Assembly (NCBI GenBank): GCA_002118135.1
Contig: BDIU01000257.1
Location: 1-64,000, forward strand
Length of the DNA stretch: 64,000 bases
Direction: 5' to 3'
From: Trebouxia sp. TZW2008
Taxonomy: Eukaryota > Chlorophyta > Trebouxiophyceae > Trebouxiales > Trebouxiaceae
Part shown: positions 1 to 12,200 of the stretch, piece after piece
Layout of the letters: each line of letters starts with the position of its first letter
How positions within the stretch are numbered: position 1 is the first letter of the stretch
Made by a program: the position numbers and the translations under genes
Notes under the pieces: generated by a model
What the model saw: only the letters and a program-made list of their open reading frames with translations
Database searches by the model: none
What the model was told of the DNA's origin: nothing

Positions 1-122
1 GTGGGCGAGTGGGTGAGTGAGTGAGTGAGTGAGTGAGTGAGTGAGTGAGTGAGTGAGTGAGTGAGTGAGTGAGTGAGTGAGTGAGTGAGTGAGTGAGTGA
101 GTGAGTGAGTGAGTGACTGAGT
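1..122. repeat. GAGT tetranucleotide microsatellite
   Basis: Nearly perfect tandem GAGT/GTGA array of about 30 units at the left edge, with a few point changes at both ends. It lies beyond the last exon I can support in the adjacent minus-strand gene, so it is intronic or intergenic. Confidence 0.98.
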
Positions 123-377
123 GAGCGAATGAATGGGTGGAGATTACTGCTCATATGGCCTGGCTCAAAAGGCGCATGGGCAGCTGGAGCAGACATGCTG
201 GAAGCTCTGCTATTTGACTTTCACTTTGCAGCTTGATTGCCACAATACAGATAGTATACAGATCACAAAATGCAGAGATCAGGATTTCTGCCTGTTTGTA
301 CGCCCACAGATATTCTAGCTTGACTTGAGCTAAGAGCAGAGCCTGTGTTGTGATCAGCACCATCAGTTATTGCTTAC

Positions 378-3300
378 CTGCTACCAGGACAACAGCCTTG
401 CTGAGCCTGCTTTGCACAAGGATCTCAGCTGCTGTGCTTCCAGGAATGCAGCTTGCAATGCCTCTCTTGGCCAGATCAGCAGTTTCCGCATCAACATCTT
501 TCATCCAGCTCTCTAGCCATGTGACTAGGGCTGTTCCCACCAGTCCTGTCCCTGTCATGATGGCCTTGTAGGCTGTCTCAAGGGCAGCCCGCTCCTCCTC
601 TTCTTCAGACTGGCCAACGTCCTCGTCAGCATTGGTGGGAGGCTGAGATGACTGTTCAACCTGCGTCATACAGCAGACAGATGTTTGGCCTAGATTGCAG
701 ACGCTATGATGCTCAATTAAGTCCTGCAACTTGACAAACTACAGGCTCTGTGTGTAATGCTTAAGCGACAGCTTTCATGTCTGGCATGAATGATGTTGCT
801 GCTACAGCACAAGACGACAACCATGTACTGCAAGCAGCAATGTCACTAGCTATTCATCCATGATAAATGTTTGCGTAACGCAACATTGCCATGCAACTAG
901 TCGTTGCACATGCTGCATTGGTATTTGTGATGTCTCTCTGCTCACCAAGTACACCACAAATTTCTGTCAACGTTGCATCAGGCATTCTGCCGTGCGATAG
1001 GTCAGCATATCTTGCTCACATGCCGTTTCGAGTGTTGTACAAGTTATATGATATTGAAAGCAACTGACCTCAGAGCTAGAGTCACCAAAGTCATCGTCAT
1101 CTTGCCCATACAAAGGCAGCACATCTGCATCTTCTTCTTCACCAGCATCTGAGTCATCCCCAATCTCTTGACGGATGCCAAAGTGCTGAGACTCTTCATC
1201 ATCGCTCTCTGACACAACCTCTTTGGCTGCCTTACGCTTGTGCCATAATTGGTTCTGCCACATGTTGTGCCGTACGTCTTGACTGAACTCTTTGCAAAGG
1301 CATGATGGGCCGGGAGTAAGTAGCTCTGACCATCTGTGTGGACATGACAACACATAAGGAATTTGCTGAAGCTGACGCGAGTTGCCCATGAACATGCATT
1401 GAGTTCATTGCATGCCCTAAAAAGTACTAGTTGCTAATTACGCCAGCATGGCAGTAGGGGTGACCTGATTAGCAATGCAAGTTTGATTTTTGAACTTGAG
1501 GCAAAGTTGACAACATGGACTTTATGCAGACCATCAATATACATAATACCCCACATGCAATGCACACCATTTGACACCTGGGCACTGAGAAAGTGGGTTA
1601 CTGACAAGATGAGCGAAGAATCTAAGCGAGTTTAGGATGGGGCAATTCAGCTGGTTCTCTTCTGCATAGGCTAGCAAGGTTGATTCAGGCCAGAGTGCCC
1701 ACAATAGCAGGCAGGTGAAACATGTGTGAGACTTACAAGTCAGGGCTCATGTCACTCTGATCCACCAAGCCTGCCAGAGACTTGTTGTCTACCAGAGCTG
1801 CATCGTTGGTTTGCAGTCTACGCTGTGCATGCTGAGCAGACACAACCTTAGGCAAGACAGACACTGGCTTTGCCTGAACAGGGTCCAAGGCTAGAGGCTT
1901 CCACAGTTCTAGAGGCCACTTGCAAGGCAACCTTCCTGCAGCAGCATTGTCTTTGTTCAGCAATACTAAAAAGAGGCTCCCATCATTGGTCTGCAGTCTA
2001 CGCTGGACTTGTGTTGCATGAGCATTGGCAACCCAAGGCAAGACGTTGACTGGCTGTGCCTGAAAAGGGTCCAAGGTTAGAGGCTTCCAAAGTTCTAGAC
2101 GCCATTTGCAAAACAGTCATCCTACAGCAATGCTACATTGTCAATGACTTAATTTAGATTGGAAAGTGTTTTGACCACCAATGTCAGCTCAAGTAACTTT
2201 AGAATTTGGTCTGAGCAGTGTTCTCAGGCTCGCATCATGATGCCTAATGTGCAATCCTTTTTGGACTGTTTTCTTTTTCTAGCCGTTTCCTCAAGAAGAA
2301 CTGAAAGAGTGCTTGCAAGCAGCTGATTGACCCTGCAACCTGACTGGTGATTTAAAGCTGCCCAACATGCATGTTAAGTAACAACGAGGTGCATGTGTCA
2401 GAAGTGTTTGGCTGGTTACCGCTTGACCTGACAGCTGCAAGGAGTGTACAGCAGCTGTTGTATGAGCAGTGAGTTTTGCCTCTTGACTTTTGCAGTGGCA
2501 GGATGGTACAGCATCTGTTGCGAGAAGGACTGCAGCAATGCTTTATGAACTTTGACTTTTGCAGTTGCAGGGGCGGGGGGGGGGACAGCATCTGTTGCAA
2601 GAATTACTAAAGCAAGGCTGATTGATTTTTGCGATTGCAGCGTTGGTGCAGCACCTGTTGCATGAACAGGTCAAGCAAGGCTGAATGCATTTTGCTTTTC
2701 ACAGTTGCAGGGGAGGTGCATCAGCTGTTGCAACATTGACTGCAGCAATGCCTGTTGCATTTTGCTCTCTGCATTGACAGGGGCTAGGAACTAGCTGCTG
2801 CAGGATTGACTGCAGCAAGGTCAGGTGCATGACAGCAAGCAGGCTTACTTCTGCTAGTGCGTAGTCCGCAGAACATGTAAGTGGTGACGCCCGTATCCCT
2901 TTGCCTGGCCACAGGGATGACGTGACTAACATCAATTTCAATGTTGTCCAATGGATCATGGCCTTGTGCTGGGATGTACGAAGCTGCTGAGGATGATCTC
3001 TGCGCCATCCCATCTGAGCCTGTTTGCTGAATGCCGAATTCAGCTGTGGCACAACCAGCATGCCCAGCTGGGCTGTGATTGACAAGCTGTTCCACATCTG
3101 CAGCTTGACCTACGGCACTACCAGCATGCCCATCTGGACTGTGGTTGACATACTCTGTTGCAGTTGCAGCTTGAGCTGTATCACTACCAGCATTGCTTCC
3201 TGGAGTCTGGTTGACAAGCTCTTCTGTGGCTGCAGCTTGAACTACGTCATTATCTGTACGCTCAATTGGGATTTGACCAACAGGCTCTTCTGCAGATGCA

Positions 3301-3740
3301 GCCTGCGCTTGCTGGCCTTGCAAAGCAGTCTCAATCTCAACTTCTAAATCAAACACGGTACTGGGAGGACTGCCTGGTTGTCTGTCATCTGGTGGTACAG
3401 CGAGTTGCTGCACTGCAGCCCGATGAGGAGAGGCACATGCTGCATGTTGCAGCAGGTGCTCTGTGTCTGCTGGGCTGCTGCTGGTGACTGCTTCAGCTTC
3501 GCGAATGCTGGCGCTAGCACTAGGGCGTCCAGTAGTGTGCTCGGTCGATGTGACCCGTAACAGCAGGTCATTTCTGCGTCGATCCATCTGCAGACTTTCC
3601 TCATCAAACCAGTCTTGCAGCTCGTCTTCCTTTGCTCGTGTCTCATCGCGCAAAAGACGCCTGCGCTTTCTGCGCTCCTCGTGCAACTGCTCGGTATCCA
3701 AGATCAAAGACTGCCACTCTGAGCGCTGCCGTTTGTCCAT
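378..3740 (-). CDS. Acidic/coiled protein of unknown function (partial, continues to the left)
   Basis: Spliced minus-strand gene. Exon 1 is 3740-2849, exon 2 is 1935-1737, exon 3 is 1333-1069 and exon 4 is 660-378; phases agree at all three junctions, and exon 4 ends in phase 1 at a GTAAGC donor, so more coding lies below 378 or outside the window. The protein starts MDKRQRSEW and has a basic/acidic helical stretch (HEERRKRRRLLRDE, about residues 20-45). Three degenerate repeats of about 30 residues around the motif VNHSPDGHAG follow. Exon 3 has an acidic block (SESDDEES to GQDDDDFGD) and exon 4 another (QSEEEEERAALE) before a helical region. The mix of charged tracts suggests a nuclear protein, but I recognise no domain and assign no function. 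Exon 2 has an echo copy at 1986-2100. The start is the first ATG of a long open frame facing FZL. Confidence 0.5.
2400..2830. repeat. Tandem repeat of about 65 bp in intron 1 of the left-edge gene
   Basis: About six degenerate units share the cores CAGCATCTGTTGC, GCAGCAATGC and TTTTGCAGTTGCAGGGG. They lie just inside the first intron of the minus-strand gene, next to its exon 1 donor. One unit contains a G homopolymer (about 2572-2582). Confidence 0.75.
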
Positions 3741-4376
3741 GCCAGCTCGCTCTCAATCAGCTGCTCGTATGCTACACATTCGTTACCCTGTGAGGCAAGC
3801 CATGTCTGCTGCAGCGCTCAAGGCTGACAGCGACAACTTTCTCGCAACACGCGAACTTGAACGAGACGCGAATCCAAAGCAGTGCACGTAAGGCGCAGGA
3901 CAGCTTTTTTTTCACGCCAAGGTTAGGCCGATGCACAAGCCATCAGGGCAACGCGCAGGAGCGCGCTACCTCCTCCCCAGGCACAGCACGGTGCCGAGCA
4001 TGCTGCGCTAGGCGCGTGCTGTGCTCGGCCTGCCCTATTAGGTTTGCCTACTACCTGTCCAAACTCGTTTATTTTCGCATCGACTGATCATCTCGAAGCA
4101 AATAGTTTTTAGTTGCGCCACAATCACCTGTGAGTGCTGCTCAGATTACATCGCTGCTTTCTGCGTGACCCCGTGCGCGTGTGGGTCGAGCTCTTGCGCG
4201 TGCGAAGTGTTCGCATCAGCGGCCCGTGCTGCTGCTGTGCAACGTGTGTCGAGCGGCATTGTGATTCTGCTGAACTGTCGCAAACCTCGCCATCTGCGGC
4301 TCTGCCACTTTACACTGTGCAATCGAGGAGCGCCAGCTGATGCGTTCCGGATATACGGGCAAGATTGCCTGATAAG
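3741..4376. promoter_or_regulatory. Divergent intergenic region between the left-edge gene and FZL
   Basis: The two start codons face away from each other across about 636 bp, so both promoters must lie here or overlap. The stretch is richer in CG dinucleotides than the introns (for example around 3950-4030 and 4160-4260). I see no convincing TATA box and cannot place the transcription starts. Confidence 0.6.
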
Positions 4377-6176
4377 ATGTTGCTGAACTCGAGACAGACC
4401 GTTGTGACGGGTTTACCTGCCTGCGGTTGTCTGCGCTCGCGCTTACCCGCCAGACCGTCGCATCGGCAATTTTGTGCGCGCACGCTAGCTCCTCCGACAG
4501 TGCAAAGACGAAGCAGTGCAGCAACACGTCCCATAGTTAGGCACGCTGCCTGCATTGTCGCCAGCTCAAAATCGCAGACAGCCAGCGTTTTCCCAGCAGG
4601 CAAAAAGCAAGCCCGCGTCAAGCTACCTGCTTGTATTTTGAGCGTGTCAGCCCAGGACGTCTTGCAGCAGGAGACCTTTGATCAGCTCCTATCTCAAGCT
4701 GTAGCAGGTGGCATCACTGCAGTGCTTCTGACAGACACTTCTGGAAGCGATGGTGCAGCCCTTTATGAAGCAGCGGGGAAACTGAAGGGCCAGTTGCGGG
4801 GACGTGCTGTCCTGCTTGTTGCTGACCGCACAGATATAGCAGATGCAGCTGAGGCTGATGGAGTGGTGCTCAGCTCAAAAGGTACAGTAAGCTGCCTTAG
4901 TAACGACTGCTTTGGTCACCAACAGACTTATCCTTGCATCAAATTGTCCTTGCTCAGAGAGACCTCTGCGGCCAGATTGCAGTCATTAATTACCCATGGC
5001 ATTATTTTTACATGGAGTGTCCTTACAACCAGAGTTTACTGTAGCAGTCGTTCTGCACCTGCATAATGCTGTAGCCCATCATCAAAAGATCAACTTCACA
5101 GAGTCATGGAGATGGCAACCCACCCTGCATCTCCACAATATTGCCAACCATCATGCAGAGTGTCAAAGGCTTAGTCAACCTGCGTTTGCTTGATGTTCTA
5201 GCCCAAAATGCAGAGGGTCAAGGATGTGATGGCCCAGCATCCCTCAATGTGTGAACATCAAATCCTTGAACTGACAGTGATCCTGCAAGCAAATGTCAAG
5301 TCTTTGTAACGCGTGCAGATTGCTGTCAGCGTGCTCAGATCAATTTCACATGCAGATTGAACTAATTGCGCTTGAGGGTCCGTCAGCTAGATCTTCAATG
5401 TGGTGCGTGTTTGTCAGACGCAGCAAGTGAAAACGACCATTCCTTGCACTACAACGCTTATGCGCAGTTGCGTCTCCGACGCGTCAAGCTGATTTTGCAT
5501 GGTGCATCATCAGACAGAGATTACGATAGCATGATTAGTTGCCCATGCAAAATTTGCAGGGCTCTCTACAGTGGTGACTAGGCGTATGCTGAGAATGGCG
5601 GACTGGTGGGCCGCATTGTGCATGCACACAGCTAATGTCACATGTAGTGCATCATTCTCAGACAGAGCAAGCGAAGATGGACTGACACATTGCCCATGAA
5701 CGCTTTGCAGGGTTGCCTACAGTGGTGGCGAGGCGCATGCTACAGAAGGGTGGGCTGGTGGGCCGCATTGTGAGCTCAGGTTCTGATGCTGTCAATGCTG
5801 CAGCGGAGGGCGCTGATCTGGTCTTTCTGCAGGTACTGCATACACACACGGAGGTGCATGCATGAAGGCAGTATCATCAGCAGCAGCAACATCTTTGTTG
5901 CACGCACATCGTTGCTGTTGCTGTTGTCATGACCATCATTGTCATCTAGCATCACTGATTTGCTTGCTAGTGGGTCGGTGCTGCATCAAAGGGCATTGGT
6001 CTGGTCTACCTGGCGGTACGCCTGGCAGAATGCATGCAAGCAGTACCATTGGCGTCATCAGCATCATATCATATCATATATCATATCATTGTTGTTGGCA
6101 CACTTGTCGCTGTCAGCATCATCAGCAGCAGCAGCAGTGCCTTTGGCATTGGCGCAGTTACAATTGTTGATGTCAT

Positions 6177-6214
<38 letters not shown>

Positions 6215-9200
6215 CAGCATGAGCGTACTTGTTTTGCTTGCTGCTGGGGCTCCCCTGAACCTGCTATGCACATATGTATCTGTGAAAGGGTCTCAGACCT
6301 TAGGCTGGTAGGTATTCTGTCTCGACTTGCATTTTCAGGCAGTCTGCTGCTTGGCCATGTGCTGTTGCTGTCAACACAGTTGCAGGCTGTCCGAGCCGTT
6401 TGTCACAACAAGATGTCATGCACAGGGCACAGACTTGCAGCATCCCACAAAAGATGACAGCAGGCTGCCAAGCGACAGCGGAGCAAAAACGCTATTCCAG
6501 TCTTTGTGCTCATGCCATCAGACAGCAATGCATTGCAGTACAACTGACTGTGCCATGCTTTGTTAACAGGGCACGGGCTCACAGCTCCCCACAAAACTGA
6601 CATTCAGCCTGCTAAACCAAAGCGCAGGCAGATTGCAATTCCAGTCATTGCGTTCATGCCATCAGACAGTGATGCTGGCGCTTCAGCCGTATCCATTGCA
6701 ATGCTGTTGCTCATTGTGCTGTGTTTGCTCTTCAGGGCACAGACTCAAAGCCCCCCACAAAAGATGACATGTAGGCCGCCAAAGAATGGTGCAGCAAGAA
6801 TGGTATTGCCGTCATTGCTTCTACGTCAGCAGACAGCGATGCGTAGCAGTATAACTGATTGTGCTGCGCTTTGTTGACAGGGCACAGACTCACAGCTCCC
6901 CACAAAGGAAGATATTCAGGCCGCCAAGCAGCAGCGCAGCAAGAATGCCATTCCAGTCATTGCATTCATGTCAGCAGAGAATGATGCTGACGCTTCAGCC
7001 CTACGGCAAACTGACCTGGATGGAATAGCCCTTGCCCCTGCACTGCTGCCCTCCTTGGCTCAGTCATTTGGCAAGAGCCAAGCAACTGCAACAGATGCTC
7101 AGGTTCAAGCGGTCCTGGAAGCTGTGCTTGCTAGTCCAGAGATTGCTCATCCAGAGACCAGCAAAGAGCACAAGTCAGGTGGGCACGTTTCACTGGGCAT
7201 TTGCGCAGGGTGTGTTTTGCAAGTGTCTTTTCATGAGGTCAGCATCTTCAGACGTCAATGTATACTTAAAGACAAAACACCACTTCTTTGTACTGCTTGG
7301 CCTTTGGCTCTTGGCACCATTTCTTTTGTCATTTTGTAATCTCTGCACTCCTTCAGAGGTCACAGACATGCAGCAGATGTATCACTGGTCAGTTCAATGA
7401 GCATGTGATTACATCCCTGCAGGCAAACATGGCCCTACAAGACTGGGGCAGGGCAACAAGTTGCTGACTGCAGCTAAGGAGGAGCTAGTGGAAGCTGAGA
7501 GGCAGCTGCTGCAGCAGTTACACGGTTTACTAGAGCAGGCGACGTCGCAGATGAAAGGATTGTCCATGCTGAAAGGTCGCTGTGGTAATGATTCACAAAT
7601 TGGGTTCATTGCAGGCGGGAATGGTCTTGCAAGACTAGGGCAGGGCAATAAGCTGCTGAGTGCAGCTAAGGAGGAGTTGGTGGAAGCTGAACGGCAGCTG
7701 CTGCAGCAGCTACACGGCTTACTAGAACAGGCGACACCTCAGATGGAAGAAATGTCCATGTTGACAGATGCCATCAAACAGCTGGATGAACTGTTCTTGC
7801 TTGTTGTGGTTGGGGAGTTCAACTCTGGCAAGTCATCAGTCATCAATGCACTTCTGGGCAGCAGGTGAGATCCAATGCAACTTTTTGTACTTGGACTTCC
7901 ATGCCCTGTTGGGTAGCAAAATCCGCACTGCTGCTGGCCAAAGTATAACATCTGCTTGCAAGGATGGCATTTGCTAAGTATGGTGTGCGTTTCTACAGAT
8001 GCAACCTCACATCAGCTTTTCCAGTCACTGCATCTGTCACAATGTCATAGGCGCAGCGTCATGTATTCTTGACGTGCAAGCTGTGAGGCTGACAGCTTGC
8101 AGCAGTCATGTTACAAGCAACTGTTGTTTGACCAACGTTGTGGTCAAAAGATAAGAGCTGTTGAAATGTTTTAACAGGTCAGCATGAGGCTAGCTTATGC
8201 TTGCAAGTATCTGGCAGTTTGCAGCCCCCCCCCCCCCCACCCCCCCCCCCCCCCCACCCNNGCAGCCCCCCCCCCCCCATCCCCCCCCGCCCGTGAACTC
8301 CACTCAACACAATATGCACTTAAGACGCATGGTTCAAGTCTGAAAGCTCATGCGGGGACCATGGGCGCTCATTTTTGGCTTTGCTCTATGGCCGCAGATA
8401 TTTGGCAGAGGGCATTCTTCCCACCACAAACGAAATCAGTGTTCTCAAGTCGCTGGAAGATGGCGAAGAAGAAGTTGTCCAGAATCAGGATGGCTTCTTC
8501 ATCCGGCGGCTTCCTGCTCCTCTTCTTCGAGAGATAAATGTTGTTGACACACCTGGCACCAATGTAATCCTAGATAGGCAACAGCGCTTGACTGAGGAGT
8601 ACGTGCCAAGAGCGGATTTGGTGCTCTTTGTGATGAGCGCCGACCGTCCTTTCACTGAGAGCGAAGTGAATTTTCTCAAGTACATCCGTCAATGGGGCAA
8701 GAAAGTTGTGTTCCTGGTGAACAAGGTCAGACTTCTTGCCAAGCTTTGTATTTTGCTTTGTGTTTGGGTGTTGTCATGAGCGCTGACCAGGCTTTCACTC
8801 AGAGCAAAGTGAAATTTCCTGAAGCATATCAGGCAATCGGGGCGAGAAAACTGTGTCTCTTGCAAAAACGGTCAGATCAGCTATCCATGCATGGACACTT
8901 TGGTGCAAATGCAGGACAACACAAGGCGTGGCTGGTGATTGTCCACATACATTGTATAGCGCATTGCACACAGTGACAAGCATGTGCAGCATGGACTTGC
9001 ACACAATCAAGAGGCAGAATTGCTCATGCAAAGCAGCAACATGCAGGTGCAGCACTCATTGACATGTTAGTGCACTGCAACATGCTCTCACTCAACGTGT
9101 TTGAGTGTTGCAGCATTCAATTCTTACAGGTACAAATAAATTCATTCTTAGACTTCAGCAAAAACGTGCTAAACATAATACCATCATTTATCAACAAACC

Positions 9201-12200
9201 ATTGAAATGAGCAGCGCTGTCTTGCAGCAGTGAACAGCGCCTGTTGCTACACAGTGCCGTATACTGTATGTGTGCACAACAGACTTGGGTAGCAATACAC
9301 TGAATCGGCCCTCTCGCCATGCCTTGAGCGATTCCAGGCACCTTAGCTTGTGAAAGTGGGTTTGCGATATGGTGTGCACAGATGGCATGAATATGTTGAA
9401 GAAGCACCTAGATAGGCCTAAGTGCCAAAGTAGATATGTTGACCATGCAAGGCTTGCAGTACTGGGAATCAGTTTGCCATGTTTGGGCAATGACTGTTGT
9501 AGGCACGGTTGTGGTGGACAGCAACATTGACCGCGTGTGCAGGTCGATATGCTGAGCAGTGACAGTGAGGTGCAAGAAGTGGTGCAGTTTGTGGCTGACA
9601 ATGCCATGCGGGTGTTGAATGTTGACGCTGCCAAGGTCATTCCTGTTAGCTCACGCCTGGCTTTGGCTGCCAAGCTGGCTCTTGAGGATGGTTCAGCAGG
9701 TACAGTTCTGGCTGCTCTGCTGCGTCAAGTGCCTTTGGTAAGTTGATATCTCTCATTGCCTGTTGCATGTCGGTAAAGCTGTGTAAGCAAACATCGCTCA
9801 GCATCTCTGACAATGCCAAGCGGCTGTTGAACGTGGATGCTGCCAAAGTCATTCCTATGAGCTCACGCCTGGCTTTGGCTGCCAAGCTGGCTGTTGAAGA
9901 TGGCTCAGCAGGTGTGCTTGCCATTCAGCTGCACTTTGTGCACAATTGAATGGCTGCATATTTCTACATCCGTCTTGCAAATGGATCAGCAGGCGCCACT
10001 CAGATGCCGCTCAGATGCGCTTCAAGTACATAGCTGACGATCCCCCATGCGCATTGCAAATTGTAACAGCGACTTCAGCAACTATTGGTGTTTGCCGCCC
10101 AGTAGCATTTTAGGCAATAGTGTATAATAGCAGCAGCTGTTGCAAGATATCAGATTGATTGCAGTGACTGTGAAAATCGTCTGGCAGTTTTGCATCCTGT
10201 TTTGAGTGCAGGGAGCTTGAAAGAAGCTGGCATGCTTGTTCTTTGTACACTTTGTTGTTGAGGTTGCAGACATGCACTCTATACAATTTCTGCGTGCAAG
10301 GACAGCAGCAACAGCTCTCATCAGCTCTCTATGCACAACCTGGAGCCAAGAGTGTCAAACTGCCATTTTGACATTTATGCATTTTCTTTTTTGGTGTGCC
10401 TAGCATTGCAATCTCTGGCCCTGAGAACTGCAGGCAATCCCAGCTAGGCATCATGCTTTAGCACCGTCATAATGGGGTCATGTTTACATGCCACAGAATT
10501 TAGCTTGCAAGCAAAATACGACGCCAATGAGGCAAAGAGGCGCCTGTCCCCAAACTTGCTTGTCTGGCTTCAGAGGGATTGTTGCACACTGCCAGTGATT
10601 GCCACATCTGCCTCGCTTCTTTATGTTCCTTGCACTCGGTAGTGGTGAGTAGGCGCAACAAGGTGAGTGATGCATCAGCGTTCCAGACCAAGAGACTTGT
10701 GTAAAATCGTTCAACTCTTGTCATCCCTAGACCCAGACTCGTCAACGCCACAGCTCTAAATGAAACAGAGTACAGTTACAACAGGATCAGCAATGGAACG
10801 TCAGTCATCACAGCAATCTGGAGCAGTTCATCTTTGACTACCAACGTGAATGCGCTGACTTGGGCTTTTGTACAGGTCCCTTAGAATCCTCTAGCTCTGG
10901 GCATTTACAACAAGACCAGTGGGGTGCCACGCACTGCAACAACAAGATCGCAGCTGGCTTGCTCATTTACCTTGCCTTGTGGTTGTGGCACCGCAGCATT
11001 GAAAGGGCGCTCATGCAGTAACTCATGTCTGCGCAGGTCCTTTGGAATCTTCTAGCTCTGGACAGCTACAACAGGATCAGCGATGGGATGCCAGTCACTA
11101 TGGCAACTTGGAGCAGTTCATCTTTGACTACCTGGTGGGTGGTGCATCAGCAGGGGAGTCTGTCCGATTGAAGCTGCAGACGCCCCTGTTTGTTGCAGAT
11201 GCCATACTGCAAGCTGCACAGAACCAGCTTTCTGAGCAGCTTGAAACTGCAACACAGGTTTGACTCCATAAGACTTTGCTTGATTTGTTTACATCTTTGT
11301 TATCATAGCATCAGCCAGGCATCCTGTCCGATCAGGGCTTCAACACTTCAGTGGACCTGATGCGGCAATGTCTGCAACGTAATGCTGACTCCAGGGTGAT
11401 GCAAATGTCAACGTTCCTCACACAGTGAAGTAAATTTGTCCAAACGGGGCTGCAGACGCCCCTGTTTGTGGCAGATGCCATGAGACAGAACACCAGTTGT
11501 CTGAACAGCTTCAGAGTGCCACATAGGTCAGACCTCTTTTTGATGTATGCACTGTGATGTAGCGGCAGCGAAGTCTGTCCGATTGAAGCTGCAGACGCCC
11601 CTACTTGTGGCAGATGCTGTACTACAGGCTGCGCAGAACCAGCTGTCTGAACAGTTTGAGACTGCTACACAGGTTTGAACCTAGTACTCTCCTCTTTGGT
11701 GCAGTCACCTTTTGGTTGTGTTGCCTTTCAATGGCGTGTGAGAAGCCCTTGAGATTTGCTGGCTTGACTGACTTTTTGTGTCACTGAACACAGGACCAGC
11801 TGTCTCAGCAGCTTGAAACTGCCACACAATTTTGACCTCGGCAAAATGCGCCATGTTCATTTGATCAGCAACTGCTTGATGCTTGATGCTTGATCCTTGC
11901 AATTGCAACAATAGTAATAACACACACTGACAAGAACAGCAATGATAAATATAGCAACAGCAGCACCAACAACCATCGTACAAATGACGATGCTGCTAAT
12001 GCTAATGCTGATGATACTAGTCATCGCAGTGATGGCTCCAACTCAATTGTTATTGTTATTCATGCAGGAAGCAAAGGCTGTCACACATGTACAGTCAGAG
12101 TTGCAAAATTTCCAATCAGAGATGCAGAAAGCCAGCCTGTCTCAACGGCAAGTGGGCAAGCAACAGTCAGCAGTGCGGTGCAGAGGGCGCACCACTTTGT

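Noticed and set aside
6034..6222. Open frames rich in Ser or Ala around the CAG repeat.
   Set aside because: All are translations of the CAG microsatellite inside FZL intron 2; FZL exons 2 and 3 join in phase without them.
7461..7868. A single 135-codon open frame running through both exon 4 copies of FZL.
   Set aside because: It reads through the intron between the copies (CGNDSQIGFIAG), which is bounded by good splice sites. The open frame there is a by-product of the symmetric duplication.
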